A DNA stretch of 64,000 nt from Thinopyrum elongatum (lineage: Eukaryota > Streptophyta > Magnoliopsida > Poales > Poaceae): assembly GCA_011799875.1 (NCBI GenBank), contig CM022297.1:533667479-533731478 (forward strand). Reading direction: 5' to 3'. The translations under genes were made by a program, and so were the position numbers. Below, in pieces: positions 12,011 through 23,944 of the stretch; within the stretch, counting starts at the first letter, position 1, and every line of letters begins with the position of its first letter. The notes below the pieces were generated by a model. It made no database searches, was not told the DNA's origin, and saw only the letters and a program-made list of their open reading frames with translations.

Positions 12011-14184
12011 TATAGGAGATATGCCCTAGAGGCAATAATAAATGTTATTATTTATCTCCGTGTTCATAATTAGGTTTATGTTCCATGCTATAACTGCTGT
12101 GGTTCCCGAGCCCGTATATCCATAAAGGCTCTGGGGAAAACCCATGTGCACGTGTGGAATAATAAACGGTAAAATGTATTCCTAGTCATGCCTCTAAGAC
12201 TAGCTCAAGTGTTGCATGATGATTATGTTTTCCCAATCATAGGCATGTCTATGCCAGCAATTTTGAGGGCACAATGTCAGGAAGGACATTTGTGTTGAAT
12301 CGACCCGAATTGATGTTATGCTATGAGATACATTCGTCATGAGTTAATGGTTAATAACACAGAGATAGTTAACGTTTGCATGATTCCTCAGACCATGAGA
12401 GTATCGAGTTTCTTCATGCTTGATTCATGAACTTTGGGGTTTGTTAAACGTCATCCGTAAATGGATGGCTATTATGGCGGCTTACGGGTTCATGGGAAAG
12501 TATGTCAAGTAACTTGATAGCTCAAGATTGGGATTTGCTCCTCCGACGATGGAGAGATATCTCTGGGCCCTCTCGGTGTTACGGTATCCATCATCGTCTG
12601 GCCAGACACTTTGTGATTTGATCACGGGGATGCCGGAACACGGTAACGAGAAAAGAGAACAATACCGGTAACGAGGTAACTAGCATAGTGGACAAGTTGT
12701 TGATCCACGGGAATGCCAACATGTCTCACCTCGGGTATTTGTAACATATCGCGAAGCAACAGGAATAGCACACGGCAACTGGAGGTTCACTCGAATATTC
12801 ATTCGTGTGGGTATAGGGGTCAATATGGGTGTCCACGGCTCCGATGCTGATCATTGATCGGAAAGTGTTCCGGTCATGTCTATACTTCACCGAACCTATA
12901 GGGTCACACGCTTAAGGGTCATCTATCTGTTGAACGCTAGACAGGGAGTCTGAGAGAAAGTCACCGAAAATGTTTCGGAGACAACGGAAGAGTTCTGAGA
13001 GAGAGAACACCGAAAGAGTTTCGATAAAATCGAAAAGTTGTTTCGGAATATATTATTTGGTCAAAAGGGGTTTCGGCACCGCCTGGAAATTTTCAGAGGA
13101 TGCCAGAATTGGTCTGGGAACTTCTGGGAATTTTCGGAGAGAAAAACCGGAAATGTTCCGAAACTGCCGTAACCGCTGTTAATGCTTTCCGCTGATGAAA
13201 ACCACCGCACCGAAAATGTTTCGGATCATGCCCAGAATAATTTTAGAGGGTGCCGGAAATGTTCTGGGACCTTCTGGAATTTTTCAGAAAACGTTTCGCG
13301 GAAAACATCTTGTCTCAGCGCGAGGGGACAAGATCCCACGAATCGGGGGTTGCATGTTTGGTGGCTTTTTGTCTAGGGAGCATGCATGTTTCATGGAGAC
13401 ATGTTGGTGGCTTGTTGGGGGGCCCCCCCCCCATGGGGAGACAAGGTGTGGGCCGGCCCAAGGGCTACCATGGTGGTGTCCCCTTGGTGCCCCCCTTGTG
13501 TTACCATTATGCCCTTTCATGTGTGACATGAAGCTTGGGTATTTTGGTATTTCAACATCCCACCCCACCCCTTGCCTTGGCCTATAAAAGGAGGAGAAGG
13601 GGCTGCCATTCTCCCAATCCCTTGCTCTCATACACATGCCAAGATGTTATCTGGCTTCTCTCTCCCTCCCACGAAAAGAGTTTCGTAGAGCCGAAAGGCT
13701 GTCTGGGTTCCGGCAGGAACTAGTTCTGGACGGCGAAGCCCTGCCGGATAGGTGACACCGTATGTGTGCAACTCTGTAGAGAGGTCGTAGTTTCGATCTT
13801 AGTGCCCGAGGGGCTGTTCGAGAGTGCCTCCCGAAGGGCTGTCCAAGTGACGGTCCGAGTTCTGTGAGTCCTCCCGAAGGGCTGTCCGAGTGACCGTTCG
13901 GGTTTCGAAGGTCCTCCCGAAGGGCTGTCCGTGACATCGTCCGGTGGACTGTTCGACCGCCTCCCGGAGGGCTGTCCGAAGGGAAGACGAGGGTATACAT
14001 CCTCGCGGTTGGGAGGTTGTAAATCCTAGCTGCGGGGATCTGCACCGCCGATCGTCATCGACTCTACTTCCGCTGCGCTACGAGTCGGTAACGAAAATGA
14101 TCAAACCTTGTATGCAGTCTCCATAGTGGTCCTGGGCTGGTGCGTAGGGCAGAAAATTTTTGTTTTCTGCTGCGTTACCCTACA
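12011..14184 (+). repeat. LTR 2 (middle LTR) of the three-LTR array
   Basis: It starts TATAGGAGATATGCCC (the terminal TG is changed to TA) and ends CCCTACA. The TATA box is at 13583-13589 and minisatellite units begin at 13827, 13870, 13913 and 13960. About the first 540 bp carries many substitutions not shared by LTR 1 or LTR 3; the rest is close to both. No TSD flanks it. Confidence 0.9.
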
Positions 14185-16932
14185 GTGGCATCATGAGCCG
14201 TGCTATGCGTAGATGCAGGTTGCGATCTAGAATACATAGAGATGTATGGGTGTTGCACAATATAATTAGGTAGTAGATGAGTTCTATTACTGAAAATTAT
14301 TTGTGCGGGTAGCAGATGAAATCTGTTACCCGATGTTCTTGTTGCTTCCCTTGAATTTGCGTAGTCCTGATCTTGACAGCATTGTGGAATCTCACAAAGT
14401 TCTGGCAATCCGCGATCCTTTCATGCTGCTCCTGAGTATGCTGATTGACAGATCAACGAAGTGCTAACAGTTCTTTGGGTTCCACTTTAGTTAAAGAAAG
14501 ATGGATGTTTCGCAGACGAAAGGGCAATGCAGATATGATCTGCACGGGGGTCATGCGTATGACGAAGTTCAGTATGGGGCTCGAGATTTTATTATCTCAT
14601 GTTTCATACACCCCGCATTGTTAATCTAGCGACTTGAATTATCATACTTGATGATGGACGTTGGTAGCTTCGGTTTGTTTCGAAACCTTAGAAGCCACGT
14701 AAAACAAGTTTTTGCATGATCCAATTAGAGGCGTCTAACTTGGTTTTGCAGGAGGGTTTGCATGTGCATATGATGTAGTATAGCAGTGCTCATAATAATT
14801 TGATTATGTATGAGATGACTATATAATGTAAATTTATTAACATGACCTGCGTGTCATGATTCGGCATGATGGCTGGAGCCATATGATTGCACTTTAATGA
14901 CCTGCGTGTCAACCTTGTTGTAATGCATTATTTTATTAGCTATAAAGATAGCAATATTATCTGGTGCATCGACATGGTGGTGGCAATCTTCGCGAAGGTG
15001 AACACCGACGCGAATGCCGAAGACGAAGAAATACAAGACTTCTCCGTCAGAAAGGGCTATACCATATCATGCTATTATGAATTGCCTGAGATGTTTATCC
15101 CTTATGATGCACCCTTTTTGATTGCGCGGTAGTCGCTTTTATTAGGGTGATCTCTCACAAAAATATCAAGTAGTTAGTGTTCTCCCAAGTGTAGCACCGT
15201 CACGGCACCTAACTTTTCGGGGCATCACATGGACACATGGGTGCGAACGATTAGGGAAGTGTGAGGCGGGTGAGTTGAGACCTTGCAGCAAGATCACTTG
15301 GTTGTCTTGACGTTCTGGAGGAGCGTCCTGAGCTCGGAACACGCCCATCGAAAGATGAACAAGAGTCACGTAGAGATGTGATTGGCAAGTTGGCCTACCG
15401 ATTGCAATTTTCGTCACTTGAGATGGACACATCCTTGGCGTTGAATTGTAATATGGATCTTGAATCGCTCACAATCAATTATGAGAGATATTGATTTGAG
15501 TGGGAGAGCACTGTTGAATTAACCTGTTTAATTCTCGGTGCAATTAATTTTGAACAGTGTCTAAAGTGTGATTTGCATAATAGTTGTAGAATAATGGCTC
15601 GCGTTTCCACCTTCCCTATTAAAATTGAATAGCTGTTAAATATCTGGTTAAAACTTTACGGTTGGTAACGTAATGTGAGGATTGTCCTCAAGAGTGCCGA
15701 GAAGGACTTTGTCCTATCGCATACTTTGGTATTCTCTCGCTTATGCTATGGATCATGTGACTCTCGTCCTTCGATCCAAAAGCTAGAATTCCGTTTCAGT
15801 CAAGTGCAATACATTTGCTTCCATGAGACCTGAACTTCGAAAGTTTGGATAGTTATGTGATATTCATGGAATCTGAAAATCATTTTCAGAGACAGACAAA
15901 GGCTAAAAGATATGAGATATCCAAAGCAATGTTTGTTTGCAAACTATTAGTAAAGGAGTTTACTATGCATTAGACTGATAAGAGAGGGATCCAGTAGAAT
16001 GCCTGTCATATGATGAAAGGTGAATAAAACAACAACTTAAAGAGAATGGAAGTGTCCGAAGGGTGTTAGTGAAACTTTCACGCCTAGGAAGTCCAGGGCT
16101 AACGCCACTCTTAAGTTGGGTGCTTCTTCTGAGAGTAGGAGAAATACTAAAAGTTAAACTGTTAGAAGTATAAAGGCAAAAAGAGAGAAGACTGGAATAT
16201 CCAGCTCAAGTATGAATGTCATACAAGTTTTTGATGTATAGAAGGCTGGTCAAAGATATAGTTCTTGGGAATTATGATTAAATTGTTAATCACTAATTCT
16301 TGGGTATTGTGAGTTAATCACAAATATACCCGCTCGATTGCATTCTGTTGCAACTCGATGTAAGAACTACTATGGCCTGAAAGACTAGCCAGGAATGAGG
16401 TTTTGGTATACACAGGGAACATAGTAAAATGTTACAATACCTTCCATCGGTGTATTACCGTCTGTATTTATTTTCATAATTCATTTAGAGTTTCACAAAC
16501 TCTAGCCCATTGCATAAGGTATCTTGCAAGAAGGTTGTTCATAAGAGAACTTTTGATGTTCGAAGTTATGAATAACATAAGGGCCATACTTTCATTGAGA
16601 ATGAGATGTATGTTATGAATAATGATATTAATATATTACCTCTGGATTTACTTTAATAATTCATTTTAGAGTTTCATACACTCTAGCCCATTGCAAAATG
16701 TTTGTTGCAAAAGGGTTGTTCATAAAAGAACAATTGTTGTTCAGTATTATGAATAACATGAAGGGCCATGCTTCCATCCAGATGGGACGTAAATTATGAA
16801 TATTGATGGTAATATGATACATCCATAACACTGACGCTAAATGTCGCAAGACTAAAAGAATACCACACAAGTGTGGCACTGCATTTGGTCACATTGGAGA
16901 AACCCGCATGGAAAATTCCATTATGATGGATT

Positions 16933-17260
16933 TTGAAGTCATTTGATTTTGAATCATCTGACACTTGCAACTTTTCTCCGAAAAGTGAAGTGACTAAAAT
17001 ACCGTTCACAGGCCATAAGGAACGAAAAAAGAACGTATTGGTGATCATGCATCATGATGTATGTAGTCCAATAAATGTTGTTGCAAGTAGTGGATTTATC
17101 TATCTTCAGAAATGACTCAAGTAGATATATGGATATTTACTTGATGAGACGTAAGTCTAGATCTTTTGAATTCAGTCAAAAGGTTTTCGACAATGAAGTA
17201 GAAGTTATTGTAACAAGAAAATTATGTTTCTACAATTGGATTGCAGAAAGGAATATTTGA
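16933..17260 (+). pseudogene. Copia integrase remnant in internal domain 2
   Basis: Same two-frame remnant as at 9420-9747, with only a few residue changes (GHKERKK for GHKERTK, YMDIY for YMGIY). It shares the frameshift and the lost residues, so the damage predates the duplication of the internal domain. Confidence 0.7.
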
Positions 17261-18945
17261 GTTACAAGTTTAGCGAATGTCTGATGAGTTGTGAAAGGGG
17301 TTTCATAACTTGCACCTCCCGGAACACCACTGCAAGTGGAAAGTCCGTGAAGATGTAATCGAACCATTTATGACATGGTAAGATCAAATATGACATAAAT
17401 AAATTTGCCATTATCCCTTTTAAAGTGATGCTTTAGAGACTGCGGCTTTTACACTGAAAAGAGCTCCATCAGGTCTGTTGAAATGACGCCATGGTATGGT
17501 ACGCCCAACCATGTTGTATCTTTTCTTAACATTTGGAATATGGGGCTTGTGTAAAAGGTTACAAACCTATTCCAAATTAGACAAGTGCTACTTTGTAGGT
17601 TATCCCAAGTAATTGGGTATTCCTCCCTCACTATACCGAGGCAAATAGGTTTGCCACAAAGAACGGTATGCTTTTTGAAGAAAATGGTTCTTTCAAAAGG
17701 TGAGTGGGAGAATAGTGCAACACGACGAGATAAAAAGTATCTTCGTCATCAGGTCAAAGGAAAGAGACCTTGGAAGTAATTCCAGAGTTTCCTACTGCGA
17801 CTGATACGAAAGTCTCTACAATAAAATGTATGGACTTCGATCGAACTTGCAGCTGAACCACGTGGGCAAGGCTCGTGCAAACCTCTCAGGTGCGCAAACG
17901 AGATATTGTTGTTAGACAACAGTATACCTACGATACACAAGGAAGCGTTGATGGGCCCTGACTCCGGAATTGGCTAAATGCCAATACAATCCGAGATAGT
18001 TTCCATATAAGTGATTCAAGATTAAAACCTTGATACACCTTTCGGAAGATTTAGAGTCTGACGAATATTTATGGAACTATAATTGATACGAATAAAAATG
18101 TTTTATCCATAAAGCTCGACTTGTTGCAATATACAAGTTCAAGGAGTTGACTACGATGAGGTTGCTTCACCGTAGCGATGCTTAAAGTCGGTTCGGGTTG
18201 AACTAGCAATTAATACATATTTCATATCATGAGATATAAAACAATGGAAGACAAAAGGATTTCCATCTGATGGAAATGAAACCAAGGACTTGCATGTGTT
18301 ACAGTCCAAGGTATTTTGTCAATCCAGAGGATGCTAGTAAGGGTGCAAACTTCAGAGTTCCAGCGATGGACAGAAGAGAGCAAAGTGGAGTTGGAATCTT
18401 CATGTTTTGATGAAATGGTCAAAGGAGTTTTGACTTCATCAATGGATAACGAAGATGCTTATATTTCAAGAAAGTAAGTGGGAGCATAATAATATTTCTA
18501 AAAACCTTGTGTGCTTGACACATTGGTAATTTGAATTAAATTTCTTGACACAAATTAGGACTTCATTTGGAAATAGTTTTTCAATGAAGTGCTTGGGCTA
18601 AATAGCCTTTATATTAGGCATGATGATCTATGGAGATAGATTTACCTAATAGGGCTGAGCAAAGATACATATTGACAAGATGCTAAAACCTTTTAGCATT
18701 AAAAATGTCAAGGAGTGATTCTTGCCGAAGTCACATGGAAAGAGTTTTTGCAAGACTCGGTGTCCCAAAACACTGATGAGCAAAATACATGATGGAGATT
18801 CCATACACTCTTGTGTTTGGATTAATCATGTATTCCATGGTATGTAAAAACAACCAGATATGTCCAATACTCCCAAAGTTGTTGCGAGTATAGATACCAA
18901 AGTGATCAAAAGTACTGATCATGGGACAACAGTGAAAAAGGGTCA

Positions 18946-19211
18946 TTGAGTACTATAGTAGCACTGATGAGATGTTTTCTCGCAAGCGGAGATCATGAAG
19001 AGTTCGTTGTAAAAGGTTACATCGATACAGTCTTCAGCCATGCTCGAAGCGATTTTAGATTTAAGTTAAGGGTTTTGTGTAACACACAATGTGGTGGCAC
19101 AGTTAGTTGGAAAAGGTTTCCAAACAAATTACTGTGGCGAATTCTATAATAGAGGCTAAGTATGTTACCGCTTTCGAAGCGACAAAGAAAATGTTGAATC
19201 ATATAGTTCAT
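18946..19211 (+). pseudogene. Copia RNase H remnant in internal domain 2
   Basis: This matches the remnant at 11433-11798 (FVVKGYIDTVF segment) but changes frame near 19100, after VLCNTQCGG, so the second half lies in another frame. It has one more lesion than the copy in domain 1. Confidence 0.6.
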
Positions 19212-19524
19212 TCATGAACTTGGTATGGTTCCAAGATGGCTTTTGTCAATGGGACACTACTGCAGGTAGTTGCTCCATAACTCAGTCTGAGGAATCCAGG
19301 TTCGACCTGTGATTCACATACATACAAAGCCAAGTCCACACAAAATATGAATTTTGTGAAAGTGTAAAAACGCGAGGATACGCAAAGATACACACGGAGC
19401 TGAAGTCGTCAGATCCGTTGGACATCAGGCTATACCACATGTGAAGCATATTTACACCGGTGTGCCACAGGTGTAAAGTGCATTAGCATTAACTAGATTA
19501 TTGACTCTAGTGCAAGTGGGAGTC

Positions 19525-21690
19525 TGTAGGAGATATGCCCTAGAGGCAATAATAAATGTTATTATTTATCTCCATGCTCATTATTATGTTTATGTTCCAT
19601 GCAATAACTGCTGTGGTTCCCGAGCCCGTATATCCATAAAGGCTCTGGGGAAAACCCATGTGCACGTGTGGAATAATAAACGGTAAAATGTATTCCTAGT
19701 CATGCCTCTAAGACTAGCTCAAGTGTTGCATGATGATTATGTTTTCCCAATCATGGGCATGTCTATGCCAGCAACTTTGAGGGCACAATGTTAGAAGAAC
19801 ATTTGTGTTGAATTGACCCGATTGATGTTATGCTATGAGATTCATTCGTCACAAGTTAATGGTTAATAACACAGAGATGGTTAACGTTTGCATAATTCCT
19901 CAGACCATGAGAGTATCGAGTTTCTTCATGCTTGATTCATGAACTTTGGGGTTTGTTAAACGTCATCCGTAACTGGATGGCTATTACGGCGGCTTACGGG
20001 TTCATGGGAAAGTATGTCAAGTAACTTGATAGCTCAAGATTGGGATTTGCTCCTCCAATGATGGAGAGATATCTCTGGGCCCTCTCGGTGTTACGGTATC
20101 CATCATCGTCTGGCCAGACACTTTGTGATTTGATCACGGGGATGCCGGAACACGGTAACGAGAAAAGAGAACAATACCGGTAACGAGGTAACTAGCATAG
20201 TGGACAAGTTGTTGATCCACGGGAATGCCAACATGTCTCACCTCGGGTATTTGTAACATATCGCGAAGCAACAGGAATAGCACACGGCAACTGGAGGTTC
20301 ACTCGAATATTCATTCGTGTGGGTATAGGGGTCAATATGGGTGTCCACGGCTCCGATGCTGATCATTGATCGGAAAGTGTTCCGGTTATGTCTATACTTC
20401 ACCGAACCTATAGGGTCACACGCTTAAGGGTCATCTATCTGTTGAACGCTAGACAGGGAGTCTGAGAGAAAGTCACCGAAAATGTTTCGGAGACAACGAA
20501 AGAGTTCCGAGAGAGAGAACACCGAAAGAGTTTCGGTAAAACCGAAAAGTTGTTTCGGAATATATTATTTGGTCAAAAAGGGTTTCGGCACCGCCTGGAA
20601 ATTTTCAGAGGATGCCAGAATTGGTCTGGGAACTTCTGGGAATTTTCGGAGAGAAAAACCGGAAATGTTCCGAAACTGCCGTAACCGCTGTTAATGCTTT
20701 CCGCTGATGAAAACCACCGCACCGAAAATGTTTCGGATCATGCCCAGAATAATTTTAGAGGGTGCCGGAAATGTTCTGGGACCTTCTGGAATTTTTCAGA
20801 AAAAGTTTCGCGGAAAACATCTTGTCTCAGCGCGAGGGGACAAGATCCCACGAATCGGGGGTTGCATGTTTGGTGGCTTTTTGTCTAGGGAGCATGCATG
20901 TTTCATGGAGACATGTTGGTGGCTTGTTGGGGCCCCCCCCATGGGGAGACAAGGTGTGGGCCGGCCCAAGGGCTGCCATGGTGGTGTCCCCTTGGTGCCC
21001 CCCTTGTGTTACCATTATGCCCTTTCATGTGTGACATGAAGCTTGGGTATTTTGGTATTTCAACATCCCACCCCACCCCTTGCCTTGGCCTATAAAAGGA
21101 GGAGAAGGGGCTGCCATTCTCCCCATCCCTTGCTCTCATACACATGCCAAGATGTTATCTGGCTTCTCTCTCCCTCCCACGAAAAGAGTTTCGTAGAGCC
21201 GAAAGGCTGTCTGGGTTCTGGCAGGAACTAGTTCTGGACGGCGAAGCCCTGCCGGATAGGTGACACCGTATGTGTGCAACTCTGTAGAGAGGTCGTAGTT
21301 TCGATCTTAGTGCCCGAGGGGCTGTTCGAGAGTGCCTCCCGAAGGGCTGTCCAAGTGACGGTCCGAGTTCTGTGAGTCCTCCCGAAGGGCTGTCCGAGTG
21401 ACCGTTCGGGTTTCGAAGGTCCTCCCGAAGGGCTGTCCGCGACATCGTCCGGTGGACTGTTCGACCGCCTCCCGGAGGGCTGTCCGAAGGGAAGACGAGG
21501 GTATACATCCTCGCGGTTGGGAGGTTGTAAATCCTAGCTGCGGGGATCTGCACCGCCGATCGTCATCGACTCTACTTCCGCTGCGCTACGAGTCGGTAAC
21601 GAAAATGATCAAACCTTGTATGCAGTCTCCATAGTGGTCCTGGGCTGGTGCGTAGGGCGGAATTTTTTTTTTCTGCTGCGTTACCCTACA
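19525..21690 (+). repeat. LTR 3 of the three-LTR array
   Basis: It starts TGTAGGAGATATGCCC right after the purine tract and ends GTTACCCTACA at 21690, followed by the right TSD. The TATA box is at 21091-21097 and minisatellite units begin at 21335, 21378, 21421 and 21468. In its first 540 bp it matches LTR 1 much better than LTR 2, as expected if LTRs 1 and 3 are the outer pair of one insertion. Confidence 0.9.
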
Positions 21691-21695
21691 TATGT
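21691..21695. repeat. Right target-site duplication TATGT
   Basis: Copy of 4502-4506 directly after the terminal CA of LTR 3. On the minus strand the duplicated bases fall in the codons of the YVDD-Ile segment of the host reverse transcriptase. Confidence 0.9.
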
Positions 21696-22440
21696 CATCC
21701 ACATATAATATTTGAAACGCTATAGAGCTCCCACTCACTTTCTTGTAAATACAAGATTCTCCAAAAACTTGTATAAACCCAAACGCTTTGATCACCTCAT
21801 AAAAGCAAAGATTCCAACTCCGAGATGCTTGCACCAGTCCATAAATGGATCACTGGAGTTTGCACACTTTGTCAGCATTCTCTGGATCGACAAAACCTTC
21901 CGGTTGCATCATATACAACTCTTCCTTAAGGAAACCATTAAGGAACGCTGTTTTGACATCCATCTACCAAATTTCATAATCGAAAAATGCAGCTATTGCC
22001 AACATGATTCTGACGAACTTAAGCATCACTACGGGTGAGAAAGTCTCATCGTAGTCAACTCCTTGAACTTGTGAAAACCCCTTTGCCACAAGTCAAGCTT
22101 TATAGACGGTGACATTACCGTCCGCGTCCGTCTTCTTCTTGAAGATCCATTTATTCTCAATGGCCTTTCGCCCTTCAGGTAATACTTCCAAAGTCCATAC
22201 TTTGTTTTCATACATGGATCCCATCTCGTATTTCATGGCCTCTAACCATTTGTCGGAATCCAGGCCCACCATCGCTTCTCCATAGCTCGTAGGTTCACCG
22301 TTGTCCAACAACATGACCTCTAAGACAGGGTTACTGTACCACTCAGGAGCTGTACGTACCCTTGTCGACCTACGAGGTTCGATAGTAACTTGATCCGAAG
22401 CTTCATGATCATTATCATTAGCTTCCTCTTCAATTGACAT
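21696..22440 (-). pseudogene. Copia pol, N-terminal half of reverse transcriptase
   Basis: On the minus strand this begins with the RT entry region (STRVRTAPEWYSNPV, then KWLEAMKYEMGSM and NKWIFKKK) at about 22370-22120. It continues through a damaged middle part and ends with SIAFQILYVDDI, the RT catalytic motif, exactly where the three-LTR array is inserted. The polymerase continues at 4501 on the far side of the array. Stops and frame changes occur between 22090 and 21834. It is also out of frame with the upstream integrase. Confidence 0.85.
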
Positions 22441-23944
22441 AGTGCCACAGAAACATCTTTCTGTGCTGCGCTACTCTCTGGTTGAAGTGAAGATTCAACA
22501 ACCTCATCAAGTTCTATCTTCCTCCCACTCAATTCTTTCGAGAGAAACTCTTTCTCAAGAAAGAACATGTTCTTAGCAACAAACACTTTGCCCTCAGATC
22601 TGAGATAGAAGGTATACCCAATCGTCTTCTTTGGGTATCCTATGAAGACACATTTGTCCGCTTGGGGTTTGAGCTTTTCCAGCTGAAGCCTTTTGACATA
22701 AGCATCGCAGCCCCAAACCTTAAGGAACGACAGCTTAGGTTTCTTGCCAAACCACAGTTCACACGGTGTCGTCTCTACGGACTTAGATGGTGCCCTATTT
22801 AAAGTGAATGCAGCTAGCTCTAATGCATAACCCCAAAATGAGAGCAGCAGATCGGAAAGGGACATCATAGAACACACCATATCTAATAAGGTACATTTAC
22901 GATGTTCGGACACACCATTACGCTGTGGTGTTCCAGGTGGCGTCAACTGTGAAACGATTCCACATTGTCTTAAGTGATTGCCAAACTCATAACTCAGATA
23001 CTCTCCCCCTTGATCAGATCATAGGAATTTGATCTTCTTGTTATGATGATTCTCAACTTCACTCTGAAATTGCTTGAACTTTTCAAATGTTCCAGACTTA
23101 TGCTTCATTAAGTAAACATACCCATATCTACTCAAGTCATCGGTGAAGGTGAGAAAATAACGATATCCACCGCGCGCGTCAACACTCATCGGACCGCACA
23201 CATCAGTATGTATGATTTCCAACAAGTCACTTGCCCGTTCCATTGTTCCGGAAAACGGGGTTTTGGTCATCTTGCCCATGAGGCATGGTTCGCATGTGTC
23301 AAGTGATTCAAAATCAAGTGACTCCAAAAGCCAATCAGCATGGAGTTTCTTCATGCGCTTAACACCAATATGACCTAAGCGGCAGTGCCACAAGAAAGTG
23401 GTACTATCATTATCAACTCTACATCTTTTTGCATCAATGTTATGAACATGTGTATCATCACTATCGAGTTTCAATAAGAATAAACCCCTCACAATGGGTG
23501 CATGACCATAAAAGATATTACCCATATAAATAGAACAACCATTATTCTCTGATTTAAATGAGTAACCGTCTCGCATTAAACAAGATCCAGATATAATGTT
23601 CATGCTCAACGCATGCACTAAATAACAATTATTCAGGTTCATCACCAATCCCGATGGTAATCGAAGAGCGAGCGTGCCGACGGTGATCACATCAACCTTG
23701 GAACCATTTCCCACGCGCATCATCTCTTTGTCCTTGGCTAGCCTCCATCTATTCCGTACTTCCTGCTTTGAGTTGCAAATGTGAGCAACCGAACCGGTAT
23801 CAAATACCCAGGCACTACAACGAGAGTTGGTAAGGTACACATCAATAAGATGTATATCATATATACCTTTGTTGACGTTGGCCCCCTTCTTGTCGGCCAG
23901 ATATTTGGGGCAGTTCCACTTCCAGTGGCCAGTTCCCTTGCAAT
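22441..23944 (-). pseudogene. Copia protease and integrase region
   Basis: On the minus strand, in order: the aspartic protease motif FDTGSVAHIC, the integrase zinc finger (HCRLGHIGVKRMKKLH, then CEPCLMGKM), the core start HTDVCGPMSV, FTDDLSRYGYVYL, and then GTPQRNGVSEHR with its glutamate, followed by LSFWGYALELAAFTLNR. A TGA at 23019-23021 interrupts the core just before SDQGGEY, where an Arg codon is usual, so CGA to TGA is likely. A frame change near 22440 separates it from the RT. Otherwise the catalytic residues are recognisable. Confidence 0.85.

Larger units (their letters stand above)
14185..19524 (+). pseudogene. Internal domain 2 of the array (decayed copia gag-pol)
   Basis: A near-copy of internal domain 1 with the same primer-binding-like site, leader, integrase remnant (16933-17260) and RNase H remnant (about 18946-19200, further broken by a frameshift). 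The first 3 kb differs from domain 1 at only scattered positions. From about 17450 on, differences and small indels become clearly more frequent. It ends in the same purine tract before LTR 3. Confidence 0.75.
4507..21690 (+). mobile_element. Three-LTR, two-internal-domain copia-type retrotransposon array
   Basis: Three near-identical LTRs of about 2.17 kb (4507-6675, 12011-14184, 19525-21690) alternate with two near-identical internal domains (6676-12010 and 14185-19524), giving a repeat period of 7504 and 7514 bp. One 5-bp TSD (TATGT) flanks the whole array and none flanks the middle LTR. The plus orientation follows from the primer-binding-like TGGCATCATGAGCC after LTRs 1 and 2 and the purine tract AAGTGGGAGTC before LTRs 2 and 3. 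The internal domains carry only decayed copia coding sequence, so the family is probably non-autonomous. The LTR start shares ATATGCCCTAGAGGCAATAA with the host BARE-like element, showing a relationship. Confidence 0.9.

Noticed and set aside
12011..14184. Middle LTR as a separate solo-LTR insertion
   Set aside because: It lacks its own 5-bp duplication, is preceded by the purine tract and followed by the primer-site-like motif, so it is a structural part of the array.
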